Of a stretch of 64,000 nt of DNA, positions 1-8,186 are shown piece by piece; position 1 is the first letter of the stretch; the number at the start of each line of letters is the position of its first letter. This stretch comes from Gallaecimonas xiamenensis 3-C-1 (GTDB lineage: Bacteria; Pseudomonadota; Gammaproteobacteria; Enterobacterales; Gallaecimonadaceae): the NCBI RefSeq assembly GCF_000299915.1, contig NZ_AMRI01000001.1, forward strand, positions 62,001 through 126,000. Reading direction: 5' to 3'. Under the pieces are notes generated by a model, which worked only from the letters and a program-made list of their open reading frames with translations, ran no database searches and had not been told where the DNA came from. The position numbers and the translations under genes are program-made.

Positions 1-684
1 GCCTTCGGGCACGCTGAGGCTGGCGGGCAGCACGCTGTCCACCGCCTGGGCCGGCGTTTGGGCCAGCTTTTGCGCCACCGGCCTGGCCGCAGTATCCAGG
101 GCAGCAGGGGGCACCTGGCCCTGGCTGAGCCATAGGCGGTTTGGGGTCAGCCCCAGGCTGTCGGCCTTGGCAAAAGCCTCGGCTTTGTCCGGGCAGGCGG
201 CCAAGTCGGTCTTGTTGAACACCAGCAGGTCCGCCAGGGCCAACTGCTGGCAGAAGGTGTCGTTGGTGAGATAGCGGTTGTCAAAGAGCGCCTGGGGATT
301 GACCAGGGTCAGGGTAGCGCCCAGGGCCAACACCCCCTGGTACTGGCTGGCGCTTAGCTGCTGGACCAGGCTGGCAGGGTGGCCAAGGCCGGTGGGCTCG
401 ATCAGCAGCAGGTCGGGGCGCTGCTCGCGAATAAGCTGGTTCAGGGCCACCTGCATGGGCAGGCCCTGGGCGCAGCAGATACAGCCCCCCGGCACTTCGC
501 GGATGGCGGCGCCGGTGTCGGACAGCAGGGCACCGTCTATGCCCACTTCGCCAAATTCGTTGACCAGTACCGCCCATTTCTGGCCCTGGGGTTTGTGGGC
601 CAACAGGTGGCGGATGGCGGTGGTTTTACCGGTACCGAGGAAACCGGTCAGCACATGGGTGCGGATAGGGGCACTGAATGTCAT
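1..684 (-). CDS. G3E-family GTPase / metal chaperone (COG0523, CobW/YjiA-like), C-terminus beyond window
   Basis: Reading down from the ATG at 684 gives 228 open codons that run off the window edge. The protein has a Walker A motif GFLGTGKTT (residues 14-22), the family's metal-binding motif GGCICC (Cys68, Cys70, Cys71) and the guanine-specificity motif NKTD at about residue 157. These define the COG0523/G3E GTPases, which deliver or handle metals, often zinc. Its start overlaps the stop of yciU by ATGA, so the two are probably co-translated. The divergent neighbour is zur, which supports a zinc-homeostasis role, but I see no convincing Zur operator. The metal is inferred. The CobW C-terminal domain cannot be assessed. 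Confidence 0.9.
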   Translation of the reverse strand, partial: MTFSAPIRTHVLTGFLGTGKTTAIRHLLAHKPQGQKWAVLVNEFGEVGIDGALLSDTGAAIREVPGGCICCAQGLPMQVALNQLIREQRPDLLLIEPTGLGHPASLVQQLSASQYQGVLALGATLTLVNPQALFDNRYLTNDTFCQQLALADLLVFNKTDLAACPDKAEAFAKADSLGLTPNRLWLSQGQVPPAALDTAARPVAQKLAQTPAQAVDSVLPASLSVPEG

Positions 685-980
685 GACTTCCAGATAAAAC
701 GGGGGGGCTGGCTGCCGTCAAGGGCGATAAGGATGCGGCAATGGATCACTTCGAACTCGTCCTGCTCGTCCAGCAGGCCGACCTGGATCTCGGTGTAATT
801 GTCGGCGGCGAAGGGGCCGCCCAGTTCTTGGATCCATTGGGCACCGGGCAGCACGGCTTCAACGGCGCCCCGCTCTTCGAATTCCAGGGTGATATCCACC
901 ACGTCTTCCGGTGGCAGGTGGTCGGCGGCCTTGGCCAGAAACAGCTCGTAGCCCCAGTCGATGGCGTCGTCGATGGACAT
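681..980 (-). CDS. yciU: YciU/HI1450-family (DUF440) putative dsDNA-mimic protein
   Basis: A 99-aa, strongly acidic protein starting MSIDDAIDWGYELFLAKAAD. The segments LPPEDVVDITLEFEERGAVE and the C-terminal ILIALDG..FIWKS match the pattern of the HI1450/YciU family, whose surface charge is thought to mimic double-stranded DNA and which may bind HU. An upstream in-frame extension is open, but the ATG at 980 has GAGCTGTT-type sequence ahead of it and gives the usual family length. The stop TGA overlaps the ATG of the downstream GTPase gene. The function of the family is not firmly established. Confidence 0.85.
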   Translation of the reverse strand: MSIDDAIDWGYELFLAKAADHLPPEDVVDITLEFEERGAVEAVLPGAQWIQELGGPFAADNYTEIQVGLLDEQDEFEVIHCRILIALDGSQPPRFIWKS

Positions 981-1289
981 AACAGCTCCTTGGTATGAAG
1001 GGGCTATTGTCGCGCAAAAGTGGGGGTTTGGCAGGGGTTTTGTCCGTAGCGCCGGACCTTTCGCCGAAAAAAAGCCATCCATGGCAGACGGAAGTCCCAA
1101 CACCAGGGAGAAACGTGGTGTGGGCTAAATCTAGCGGGCCGGTTGCCGGGCCAACAGGGCAGGGCGGCGCAACAGAGAAGGCTAAATGCTTGCTTACAAA
1201 GCTATTTTTGGATGACACCCGTCGCAGGTTGTGAAGCCGGGAGCTTTGGGCTGATAATAGCCCCCATCGCCACGACCGACACTGACCCC
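981..1289. other. Divergent intergenic region between yciU and zur
   Basis: 309 bases with no credible gene. It must hold the promoters for both directions. I looked for the gammaproteobacterial Zur palindrome (GTTATA-type arms) and did not find a convincing copy. A candidate sigma-70 promoter facing zur lies at 1229-1258. Confidence 0.6.
1229..1258 (+). promoter_or_regulatory. Candidate sigma-70 promoter of zur
   Basis: TTGTGA at 1229-1234 and GATAAT at 1253-1258 are separated by 18 bases. A transcript would start near 1265 and leave a leader of about 25 bases before the zur ATG. This is pattern evidence only. Confidence 0.4.
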
Positions 1290-1739
1290 ATGAAACGCCA
1301 AACCAGCCAACTGCTCCGTGAAGCCGAAGATCGCTGCCGCCAGTCGGGCCGCCAGTGGACAGCGCAACGTGCCGACGTGCTGGCGGTGATGGCCGATCAA
1401 ACCGGCCCTGTGACCGCTTACGAGTTGCTGGACGCCATCAAGTCGGTGCACCCCAATCCCAAGCCTGCCACCGTCTACCGGGCCCTGGAGTTCTTTATGG
1501 AACTGGGGCTGGTGCACAAGCTCGATTCTGCCAACCGCTTTGTGCTATGCAGCCATCAGCACCAACACCACACCGCCCAGTTCCTGATCTGCGACGGCTG
1601 TGGCCATGTGGACGAAATTCCGGTGCCGGCCAAGCTGCTGGACGTATTGGAAGAGCAATCGGCGCGCCTGGATTTCGAAATGGCCGACAAGGGCCTGGAG
1701 ATCCACGGCCACTGTAGCAACTGCCGCCACCAGCACTGA
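1290..1739 (+). CDS. zur: Zinc uptake regulator Zur (Fur family)
   Basis: A 149-aa Fur-family repressor. The N-terminal winged helix covers roughly residues 15-85 (QWTAQRADVLAVM and PKPATVYRALEFFMELGLVHK). It is followed by the histidine-rich metal site LCSHQHQHHTAQFLICDGCG and a C-terminal HGHCSNCRHQH, two CxxC pairs typical of the structural zinc site. The HQHQHH cluster and the terminal NCRH are Zur-like rather than Fur-like. Zur with zinc represses zinc-uptake genes. The ATG at 1290 was chosen because family similarity starts there; the open extension to 1143 has no homologous character. It is divergent from the yciU-GTPase pair. Confidence 0.9.
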   Translation: MKRQTSQLLREAEDRCRQSGRQWTAQRADVLAVMADQTGPVTAYELLDAIKSVHPNPKPATVYRALEFFMELGLVHKLDSANRFVLCSHQHQHHTAQFLICDGCGHVDEIPVPAKLLDVLEEQSARLDFEMADKGLEIHGHCSNCRHQH

Positions 1740-1849
1740 CTGGCGGCCTTTTGACCGCTTTGTTCAATCCCTCGGCAAACGGTTGCTAAGCCCTTTCAGT
1801 TTGTAGGTCGCCTGTCGTTAAATAATGGCGTCTTATCCGAGTAGTAATC

Positions 1850-3400
1850 ATGCGACAGAACCTGCCGGTGACAGGGAAGGAAAGGACTTTCAGCCCTAAC
1901 ACCAAACTGATCTCCACCACCGATCTGAGCAGCCATATCAGTCATTGCAACGACGCCTTCGTTGCCGTCAGCGGCTATAGCCGGGACGAATTGATTGGCC
2001 AACCCCACAATCTGGTCCGCCACCCAGACATGCCCAGCGCCGTCTTCAAGGTGATGTGGGAACATCTCAAGGCAGGTAAGCCCTGGATGGGCCTGGTGAA
2101 AAACCGCTGCAAGAACGGCGATCACTACTGGGTCAACGCCTACGTTACTCCCATCACAGAGCAAGGCCGATTGGTGGGTTACGAGTCGGTGCGCAGCTGC
2201 CCCAGCCGCGAGCAAGTGGCCAGGGCCGAGGCACTGTACCGGCGTATCCGTGATGGCCGCCCACCCAGTGCCTGGCACCTTGAACCCCAGCTGCTGGGCC
2301 TGGGGCTGGGCCTGGCCTTGTCCGGTGGGCTCTATGCCACCGGCTGGCCTGGTGCTTCCGAACTGGCCCTGCTGGCCACCCTGGCAGGCTATGGCCTGTG
2401 GAGCCGGCTGCAGCGCAACGCCATTTTCCGCGAGTTGAGCGCCTTGTTGCCGGCCGCCTTCAGCCACAAGGTGGCCGTACTCAGTTACACCGCCAACGAC
2501 CCCCTGCTTGGCAACCTTAAGGTCAAGATCCTCAGCACCCAGGCCCACCTGGATACGGTGCTGACCCGCATCCGCGACGCCGCCACCGAAGTGGCCCGCC
2601 AGTCGGTGCTGGGACTTAACCAGTCGGAGCAATCTGCCGAGCAGATGCAGCGCCAGCAGCGGGAAACCGAGCAGGTGGCAGCGGCCATGCATCAGATGAC
2701 CACCACCATAGGGGAGGTGTCGTCCCATGTGCAGGCCACGGCCGGCAAGGCCGAAGAAGCCAATCGCCTGGCCGAGCAGGGCCGCCGGGTGGCGGGCACC
2801 ACCAGAAGCGCCATAGGTAAGCTCAAAGTGTCGGTGGACGACATAGGCCAGGCCGTCACCGCCCTGTCGGCCCAGAGCAACAGCATTGCCTCGGCGGCCC
2901 AGATGATCGAGCAAATTGCCGACCAGACCAACCTGCTGGCCCTTAACGCCGCTATCGAAGCGGCCAGGGCCGGGGAACAGGGCAGGGGGTTTGCGGTGGT
3001 AGCCGACGAAGTACGGCAATTGGCCAGGCGCACCCAGGAGTCTACCCAGCAAATCCACCAGATCATCAGTGAGCTGACCTTAAAGGCCCGCCAGGCGGTG
3101 GCCAGCGCCGAGACCGGCTGTACCGATGCCGAGCAGGGCCTGGAGCAGGTGGAAGAAGCGGAGTCCATGCTGCTGGGGATCTCCGAAGCGGTGGGCAGCA
3201 TTGCCGACATGTCCATGCAGATGGCCACCGCCGTGGAAGAGCAGGCCCATGTGGCCGAAGAGGTCAACCGTCAGGTGGTGACCATCGCCAGCCTGGCCGA
3301 CACCAGCCTGACTGAGGCCAAGGCCTCGGCGGGCACGGTGCGCCACCTGCGGGACGTGTCCGACCGGCTCGAAGAACTGGTGGTGCGATTCAGCCGCTGA
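1850..3400 (+). CDS. PAS-domain methyl-accepting chemotaxis protein (Aer-like)
   Basis: A 516-aa receptor with an N-terminal PAS domain (about 1-130, with [20 protein letters not shown] and [12 protein letters not shown] as in Aer-type PAS domains). A short hydrophobic double segment follows at about 145-190, then a long cytoplasmic signalling domain. The hairpin tip [20 protein letters not shown] is the hallmark of MCPs contacting CheA/CheW. There is no periplasmic ligand domain, so it probably senses an internal cue such as redox state. It is a close paralogue of the receptor at 6604-8157. A terminator follows at once. Unlike its paralogue it has no clear sigma-28 promoter. Confidence 0.93.
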   Translation: MRQNLPVTGKERTFSPNTKLISTTDLSSHISHCNDAFVAVSGYSRDELIGQPHNLVRHPDMPSAVFKVMWEHLKAGKPWMGLVKNRCKNGDHYWVNAYVTPITEQGRLVGYESVRSCPSREQVARAEALYRRIRDGRPPSAWHLEPQLLGLGLGLALSGGLYATGWPGASELALLATLAGYGLWSRLQRNAIFRELSALLPAAFSHKVAVLSYTANDPLLGNLKVKILSTQAHLDTVLTRIRDAATEVARQSVLGLNQSEQSAEQMQRQQRETEQVAAAMHQMTTTIGEVSSHVQATAGKAEEANRLAEQGRRVAGTTRSAIGKLKVSVDDIGQAVTALSAQSNSIASAAQMIEQIADQTNLLALNAAIEAARAGEQGRGFAVVADEVRQLARRTQESTQQIHQIISELTLKARQAVASAETGCTDAEQGLEQVEEAESMLLGISEAVGSIADMSMQMATAVEEQAHVAEEVNRQVVTIASLADTSLTEAKASAGTVRHLRDVSDRLEELVVRFSR

Positions 3401-3401
3401 A

Positions 3402-3427
3402 AAGGCGCCCCCAGGGGCGCCTTTTTT
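3402..3427 (+). terminator. Rho-independent terminator after the PAS chemoreceptor
   Basis: Stem AAGGCGCCCC/GGGGCGCCTT followed by six T, beginning two bases after the stop codon. Confidence 0.9.
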
Positions 3428-3562
3428 GATCCCGCCAGGGGGTGATCGCATTTTGTTGTTTTTGTATTACGATAATTCAATTACCGGCACCTAGGGGGAT
3501 GTAGGAGCCGGCAAGTCGTGACCGCCCAAGGGCGGCAATACAAACACAACAAGGACAATCTT

Positions 3563-4936
3563 ATGTTCAGCAGAAAACTCGCCTTGGGGCTGCTTTGCCT
3601 GCCCCTGGCCGCCTCGGCCATCCAACCAATCGAGGACGGCACCTATGTGATCCGCAACAAGGCCACCGGCAAGGTCTTGGACCTGGTCAACGGCAATGCC
3701 GCCGACGGCACCAACATCATCCAATACAGCCAGACCGGGGCCAGCAACCAGCACTGGCAGGTCAACTACCTGGGAGACGGCCGCTACCGGCTGGTTAACC
3801 AGGCTGGCGGCGGTGCGGCGGAAGTCTATGGCTGGGATAACAGTGACGGCGCCAATATCAGCCAATGGGCCAGCAACGGCCTGGCTATCCAACAATGGCT
3901 GCTGACCGATCAGGGGGACGGCACCTTCAAGGTGGTCAATGTCCACACCGGCAAGGCCATGGAAGTCTACAACTGGGACAGCAGTGACGGTGCCAATGTC
4001 TCCCAATGGACCGACAACGGCCTGGACATTCAGCGTTGGTCTTTCGAGTCCCTGGACACCGGCAATGCCTACCATTGGCCCCTGTCCGGCAACCTGGGCA
4101 CCCATGACCCCACCGCCATGGCCGAAAACGGCACCTGGTACGAATTCCAGACGGGCCCCGGCATCTATCGCAAGGTTTCCTTCGACGGTGGCCTGAACTG
4201 GGAGCCCCTGCCGTCGGTATTGCCAGACGGCCTGGGGTGGTGGAAGAACTATGTACCGGATCAGGAAGGGATCGACGTCTGGGCACCGGATGTCAAAGCC
4301 TACAACGGCAAGGTCTGGCTCTACTATTCCATATCCACCTTCGGCTCCAGGGTATCGGCCATCGGCCTGCTGTCGGCCCCCAGCCTGGCCAGTGACAGCT
4401 GGACCGATCAGGGCCTGGTGCTCAACACCACGGCCAGCAGCAGCTACAACGCCATCGATCCGGATCTGGTGATCGACAAAGACAACAAACCCTGGTTGGT
4501 GCTGGGCTCTTGGAGCAGCGGCATCAAGCTCACGCGCCTCAACGCCAGCACCATGAAACCCAGCGGCAGCCTCTACAGCCTGGCCAGCCGCACCGGCGGC
4601 ATCGAGGCCCCCTCCATCACTTACCGTAGTGGCTATTACTATCTCTTTGTTTCTACAGGGGTCTGCTGCGCCGGCACCGACAGCACCTACCAGATCCGCT
4701 ACGGGCGCAGTACCAGCATCACCGGCCCTTACCTGGACAAGAACGGGGTGGACATGATGAATGGCGGCGGCAGCCTGCTGGACGGCGGCAACAGCCAATG
4801 GGTAGGGCCAGGGGGCCAGGACCTGGTCGGCAACGGTGTCATAGTCCGCCACGCTTACGACGCCAGCGACAACGGCAATGCCAAGCTGTTGATCAGCAAG
4901 CTGAACTGGGACAGCGCAGGCTGGCCCCGCTACTGA
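3563..4936 (+). CDS. Secreted GH43-family arabinanase-like glycosidase with ricin-type lectin domain
   Basis: A 457-aa exported enzyme. The signal peptide MFSRKLALGLLCLPLAASA is followed by a ricin-type beta-trefoil carbohydrate-binding domain (about 20-165) with three repeats ending in QHW, QQW and QRW. A five-blade GH43 domain follows. The three family acids are recognisable: Asp182 in THDPT (base), Asp299 in NAIDPDLV and Glu348 in GGIEAPS (acid). The WAPDV and GLLSAPSL segments resemble endo-1,5-alpha-L-arabinanases, although substrate specificity within GH43 is broad. The start at 3563 has AAGGAC upstream and opens the signal peptide. It is probably monocistronic, with a terminator immediately after. 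It suggests use of plant or algal arabinan-type polysaccharide. Confidence 0.88.
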   Translation: MFSRKLALGLLCLPLAASAIQPIEDGTYVIRNKATGKVLDLVNGNAADGTNIIQYSQTGASNQHWQVNYLGDGRYRLVNQAGGGAAEVYGWDNSDGANISQWASNGLAIQQWLLTDQGDGTFKVVNVHTGKAMEVYNWDSSDGANVSQWTDNGLDIQRWSFESLDTGNAYHWPLSGNLGTHDPTAMAENGTWYEFQTGPGIYRKVSFDGGLNWEPLPSVLPDGLGWWKNYVPDQEGIDVWAPDVKAYNGKVWLYYSISTFGSRVSAIGLLSAPSLASDSWTDQGLVLNTTASSSYNAIDPDLVIDKDNKPWLVLGSWSSGIKLTRLNASTMKPSGSLYSLASRTGGIEAPSITYRSGYYYLFVSTGVCCAGTDSTYQIRYGRSTSITGPYLDKNGVDMMNGGGSLLDGGNSQWVGPGGQDLVGNGVIVRHAYDASDNGNAKLLISKLNWDSAGWPRY

Positions 4937-4940
4937 CGAA

Positions 4941-4965
4941 AAAGCCCGGCAATGCCGGGCTTTTT
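4941..4965 (+). terminator. Rho-independent terminator after the GH43 gene
   Basis: Stem AAAGCCCGGC/GCCGGGCTTT with a three-base loop and a T run, four bases after the stop. It also sits at the end of the convergent small gene. Confidence 0.9.
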
Positions 4966-4986
4966 AACAGGCAAGGTCTTGCCGCT

Positions 4987-5238
4987 TTAGCCTTTTAGGC
5001 CAGCATAGTGCTGGTAGGTGCTGATGGCTTTGGACGGGGCCAGGCCTTGCTGCTGGGCCTTGGCCGCCTTGGACTGGGCAAGAGCGTCGGCGGACAGGCT
5101 CAGGGTGTCGCTGGTGCTGGCCTGGCTTTGCAGGGTCGCTTGGCTTTCGGCCGCTGGCAGTGCCTGGCCCTGGGGCTTGGCCGCTTCCTGCCAGGACAGG
5201 GGGCGCTGGTTCAGGGTGGTGCTCAGGGTGCTGTTCAT
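4987..5238 (-). CDS. Small orphan protein, 83 aa
   Basis: I do not recognise this protein. It starts MNSTLSTTLNQRPLSWQEAA and is rich in Gln, Ala and Ser, with an Ala/Ser/Gln-rich middle (SDTLSLSADALAQSKAAKAQ) and an aromatic tail ISTYQHYAGLKG. The ATG at 5238 is supported by a strong TGAGGAGAA ribosome-binding site; the longer open frame to 5313 lacks one. There is no signal peptide or membrane segment. The SLSADALAQSKAA pattern recalls low-complexity segments of flagellar or motility accessory proteins, but this is weak. It is convergent with the GH43 gene. Confidence 0.65.
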   Translation of the reverse strand: MNSTLSTTLNQRPLSWQEAAKPQGQALPAAESQATLQSQASTSDTLSLSADALAQSKAAKAQQQGLAPSKAISTYQHYAGLKG

Positions 5239-5395
5239 GATGTTCTCCTCAGTGTCATTGTCTTGGCACTGAAAAAACACGCAAGGCCGGGGCCAATAAC
5301 GGCGCCTGCACAATCTTTCCCCATTGCCACGCCGCTCTTAACAGCCGCCCTTCCTTGAGGGAAAATGGCCCTTTACTCGTTGTCGGAAAACCAAG

Positions 5396-6499
5396 ATGTA
5401 CAAGGATTTTGCCGCCGAGCTGGCCTGGGCCAGCCTGCATATGCCCCGCACCAGGGCCGCCGTTGAGGCCCTGGGGGATCTGAGCCAGGTGCGCCTGGCC
5501 TGCAACATGCACCTGGATCTGAAGATGGCCCCCCTGGTGGCCGGTCTGTTGGACAAGGGGGCCCAGGTGTTCCTGACCACCTGCAACCCCACCACGGTGC
5601 AGGACGATGTGGTGGCCTACCTGGTGGCAAAAGGGGCCCAGGCCCATGCCTGGCGGGACATGAGCGACGCCGACTGGTCAGCCTCTTTCGACCAGGCCCT
5701 GGCCTGGCAACCTACCCACCTGTGCGAGATGGGGGCCGACCTCACCACCCGCTTGCATCAGCGCGAGCAGGGTCCGGCCATTGTCGCCGGCCTGGAGGCC
5801 ACCGGTTCGGGGATCAGCCGTCTGGGCGGTGTCAGCCCCCGTTACCCCATCTTTAACTGGGACGATCTGCCAGTAAAAGAGGGGCTCCATAACCGCCATA
5901 TGGTGGGCCTGACCGCCTGGCACACCTTCTTCCAGACCACCCACCTGACCCTCCATGAAAAAACCGTGGTGGTCATAGGTTATGGTCTGGTGGGTCAGGG
6001 AGTGGCGGCGTCGGCCAAAGCTTATGGAGGCCAGGTGCAGGTGGCAGAGCTGGACCCGGCCCGGGCCTTGCAGGCCCGCTACGATGGCTGGCCTGTGGTG
6101 GATCTGGCCGAGGCGGTCAAGGGGGCAGACGTCATCGCCACCGCCACCGGTGCCAAAGGAGTACTGAGCGCCCGCCACCTGGCAGCCATGAAAGACGGCG
6201 CCTTTATCCTCAACGTCGGCCATGTGGCCCAGGAAGTGGAACTGGCCTTCCTCAAACAGCACCCCCACAGCCAGCCCATGCCCTATGTGGACGCCTACCG
6301 GCTGCCCGGCAAGACCCTCTACCTGCTGGCCGACGGTTCCATGTTCAACCTCACCGCCGGCTACGGCGACAGCCTCAACGCCTTTGACGTGACCCTGGCG
6401 GTGATGGCCAGCGGCATAGGCCATATCGTCGGTGCCGGCGCCCAGGCCGCCCCCGGTCTTTACCTGCTCCCCGAGCCGGCCTGGAAGGCTGTGCTATAA
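5396..6499 (+). CDS. Diverged adenosylhomocysteinase-like protein
   Basis: A 367-aa relative of S-adenosylhomocysteine hydrolase. Recognisable landmarks are CNPTTVQDDV (SAHH CNIFSTQD region), GADLT with Asp115, AGLEATGSG with Glu134, the NAD-binding GYGLVGQG (195-202), NVGH and a VDAYRL/LLADGSMFNL region. It is clearly shorter than usual SAHH (about 430-470 aa) and lacks the conserved C-terminal KPDHYRY tail that closes over NAD of the partner subunit. Around PVKEGLHNRHMVG the usual Lys-x-x-x-Asp pair is disturbed (Asp replaced by His165). It may be a catalytically altered paralogue or act on a related nucleoside thioether. No methionine-cycle genes are adjacent. Confidence 0.7.
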   Translation: MYKDFAAELAWASLHMPRTRAAVEALGDLSQVRLACNMHLDLKMAPLVAGLLDKGAQVFLTTCNPTTVQDDVVAYLVAKGAQAHAWRDMSDADWSASFDQALAWQPTHLCEMGADLTTRLHQREQGPAIVAGLEATGSGISRLGGVSPRYPIFNWDDLPVKEGLHNRHMVGLTAWHTFFQTTHLTLHEKTVVVIGYGLVGQGVAASAKAYGGQVQVAELDPARALQARYDGWPVVDLAEAVKGADVIATATGAKGVLSARHLAAMKDGAFILNVGHVAQEVELAFLKQHPHSQPMPYVDAYRLPGKTLYLLADGSMFNLTAGYGDSLNAFDVTLAVMASGIGHIVGAGAQAAPGLYLLPEPAWKAVL

Positions 6500-6512
6500 C
6501 CAAAGCAGACAA

Positions 6513-6532
6513 GGCCCCGGCATGCCGGGGCC
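6513..6532. repeat. Perfect 20-bp palindrome downstream of the SAHH-like gene
   Basis: GGCCCCGGCATGCCGGGGCC is an exact inverted repeat 13 bases after the stop codon. It lacks a T run, so it is a weak terminator or an RNA-stabilising hairpin. Confidence 0.7.
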
Positions 6533-6541
6533 ATAAAGGCC

Positions 6542-6569
6542 TAAATTCTTGTCGTTAACAGGCCGATAA
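6542..6569 (+). promoter_or_regulatory. Sigma-28 (FliA) type promoter of PAS chemoreceptor
   Basis: TAAA at 6542-6545 and an exact GCCGATAA at 6562-6569, spaced 16 bases (the consensus spacing is 15), lie 34 bases upstream of the chemoreceptor ATG. The -10 context GGCCGATAACAAG recurs upstream of the chemoreceptor at 60133. This is the flagellar class III promoter signature. Confidence 0.7.
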
Positions 6570-6603
6570 CAAGGACGTCCTCTTTCCCAGGAAGGTTGTG
6601 GCC

Positions 6604-8157
6604 ATGCGACAAAATCTCCCCGTCACCGGCAAGGAGCGCACCTTCGCTCCCGGTGCCAAGCTCATTTCCGCTACCGACTTGCGCGGTATCATTACCCATT
6701 GCAACGAGGCCTTTGTGGAGGTCAGCGGCTTTGAGCGCAGCGAACTGCTGGGCCAGCCCCACAACTTGGTGCGCCATCCGGACATGCCGCCGGCGGCCTT
6801 CAAGATCATGTGGGAGCACCTCAAGGCCGGAAAACCCTGGATGGGTTTGGTGAAAAACCGCTGTAAGAACGGCGACCACTATTGGGTCAACGCCTACGTC
6901 ACCCCCGTCACCGAACAGGGCAAGGTGGTGGGTTTTGAGTCGGTACGCAGTTGCCCGTCCCGGGAAGAGGTGGCTAGGGCCGAATCCCTCTACGGCAAAC
7001 TCAATGCCGGCAAGCGCACCGAGCCCTGGCTTAAGGTACCGCCCCAGGTATTGGCCCTTGGTTTGGCCCTGGGGCTGATCGCCGGCCTCTACCTGGCCGG
7101 TAACAACGGCTTGTCCGAAGCCCTGCTGCTGGCCACCCTGTTGGCCTACGGCGGCTGGGTCAGTGTCAGTCGCCAGCGCACCCTCAATACCCTTAACCAG
7201 CTGCTGGGCCAGGCTTTTTGCCATCCCCTTGCGGTGCAAAGCTATACCGACGACAAGGCCCTGCTGGGGGAACTCAAGGTACGTATCCTCAGTACCAAGG
7301 CCCATCTCGATACCATCTTGACCCGCATCGAGGATGCCTCGGCGGAGGTGTCTCGCCAGTCCCAGGCCGGGCTCAACCAGGCCCAGGCGGCCAGCCAGGA
7401 GATGCAGCGCCAGCAGCAGGAAACCGAACAGGTGGCGGCGGCCATGCACCAGATGACCACCACCATCAACCAGGTGTCCCAGCACGTGCAGGAAACGGCC
7501 GACAAAGCCGATGCGTCAACCGCCCTGGCTCGCAAGGGCCGCGACACAGCCGGCACCACCCGCCAGGCCATAGCCCAGCTTAAGGACACGGTGGACAGCA
7601 TCAGTGCCTCGGTGGAGGCCTTGTCTGAGCAAAGCGATCGCATTGCCCAGGCTGCCCAGATCATCGAACAGATAGCCGAGCAGACCAACCTGTTGGCCCT
7701 CAACGCCGCCATCGAGGCGGCCCGGGCCGGGGATCAGGGGCGCGGTTTTGCGGTGGTGGCCGATGAAGTACGGCAACTGGCCAAGAGGACCCAGGACTCC
7801 ACCAAGGAAATTCACCAGATCATCGACGAACTGACCCGCCGGGCCCGCAATGCCGTGGAGGTGGCCGAAAGCGGCCGGGCCGGCGCCGAGGCGGGCCTTG
7901 GCCAGGTTCAGCAGACCGAGACCATGCTCGACGAGATAGCCGAGGTGGTGGGGGCCATCGCCGCCATGTCCATGCAGATGGCCACGGCCGTGGAAGAGCA
8001 GGCCCATGTAGCCGAGGAAATTAACCGCCAGGTCACCACCATTTCGGGGCTTGCAGACAACAGCCTCAACAGCGCCAAAGACGCCGCCAGCAATATCCAG
8101 CGCCTGCAACAGGTGTCGGGGGGTATGCACGAATTGGTGGTGCGCTTTCGCACCTGA
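6604..8157 (+). CDS. PAS-domain methyl-accepting chemotaxis protein (Aer-like), paralogue of 1850-3400
   Basis: A 517-aa Aer-type receptor. It has an N-terminal PAS domain ([32 protein letters not shown]), a short hydrophobic anchor at about 145-195 ([17 protein letters not shown]) and an MCP signalling domain with [20 protein letters not shown]. It shares its [14 protein letters not shown] start with the first receptor, so the ATG at 6604 was preferred to the in-frame GTG at 6598; AGGAAGG precedes it. A sigma-28-type promoter upstream ties it to the flagellar regulon. It probably signals aerotaxis or energy taxis through CheA/CheW; whether PAS binds FAD is not shown. Confidence 0.93.
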   Translation: MRQNLPVTGKERTFAPGAKLISATDLRGIITHCNEAFVEVSGFERSELLGQPHNLVRHPDMPPAAFKIMWEHLKAGKPWMGLVKNRCKNGDHYWVNAYVTPVTEQGKVVGFESVRSCPSREEVARAESLYGKLNAGKRTEPWLKVPPQVLALGLALGLIAGLYLAGNNGLSEALLLATLLAYGGWVSVSRQRTLNTLNQLLGQAFCHPLAVQSYTDDKALLGELKVRILSTKAHLDTILTRIEDASAEVSRQSQAGLNQAQAASQEMQRQQQETEQVAAAMHQMTTTINQVSQHVQETADKADASTALARKGRDTAGTTRQAIAQLKDTVDSISASVEALSEQSDRIAQAAQIIEQIAEQTNLLALNAAIEAARAGDQGRGFAVVADEVRQLAKRTQDSTKEIHQIIDELTRRARNAVEVAESGRAGAEAGLGQVQQTETMLDEIAEVVGAIAAMSMQMATAVEEQAHVAEEINRQVTTISGLADNSLNSAKDAASNIQRLQQVSGGMHELVVRFRT

Positions 8158-8158
8158 T

Positions 8159-8186
8159 AAAAAGCCCGGCCAAGCCGGGCTTTTTT
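8159..8186. terminator. Bidirectional terminator between chemoreceptor and siderophore reductase genes
   Basis: Stem AAAGCCCGGC/GCCGGGCTTT flanked by A and T runs. It lies between two convergent genes; the stop of the minus-strand gene lies on its edge. Confidence 0.9.

Noticed and set aside
981-1289. Zur operator between yciU and zur
   Set aside because: No palindrome close to the GTTATA-type arms was found by eye.
1819-1843. Sigma-28 promoter before the first PAS chemoreceptor
   Set aside because: TAAA is present, but the -10 match is poor, the spacing is wrong and it would end only a few bases before the ATG.
5314-5395. Possible SAH riboswitch upstream of the adenosylhomocysteinase-like gene
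   Set aside because: The leader is short and I could not trace the conserved pseudoknot core. Absence is not proven without a covariance-model search.
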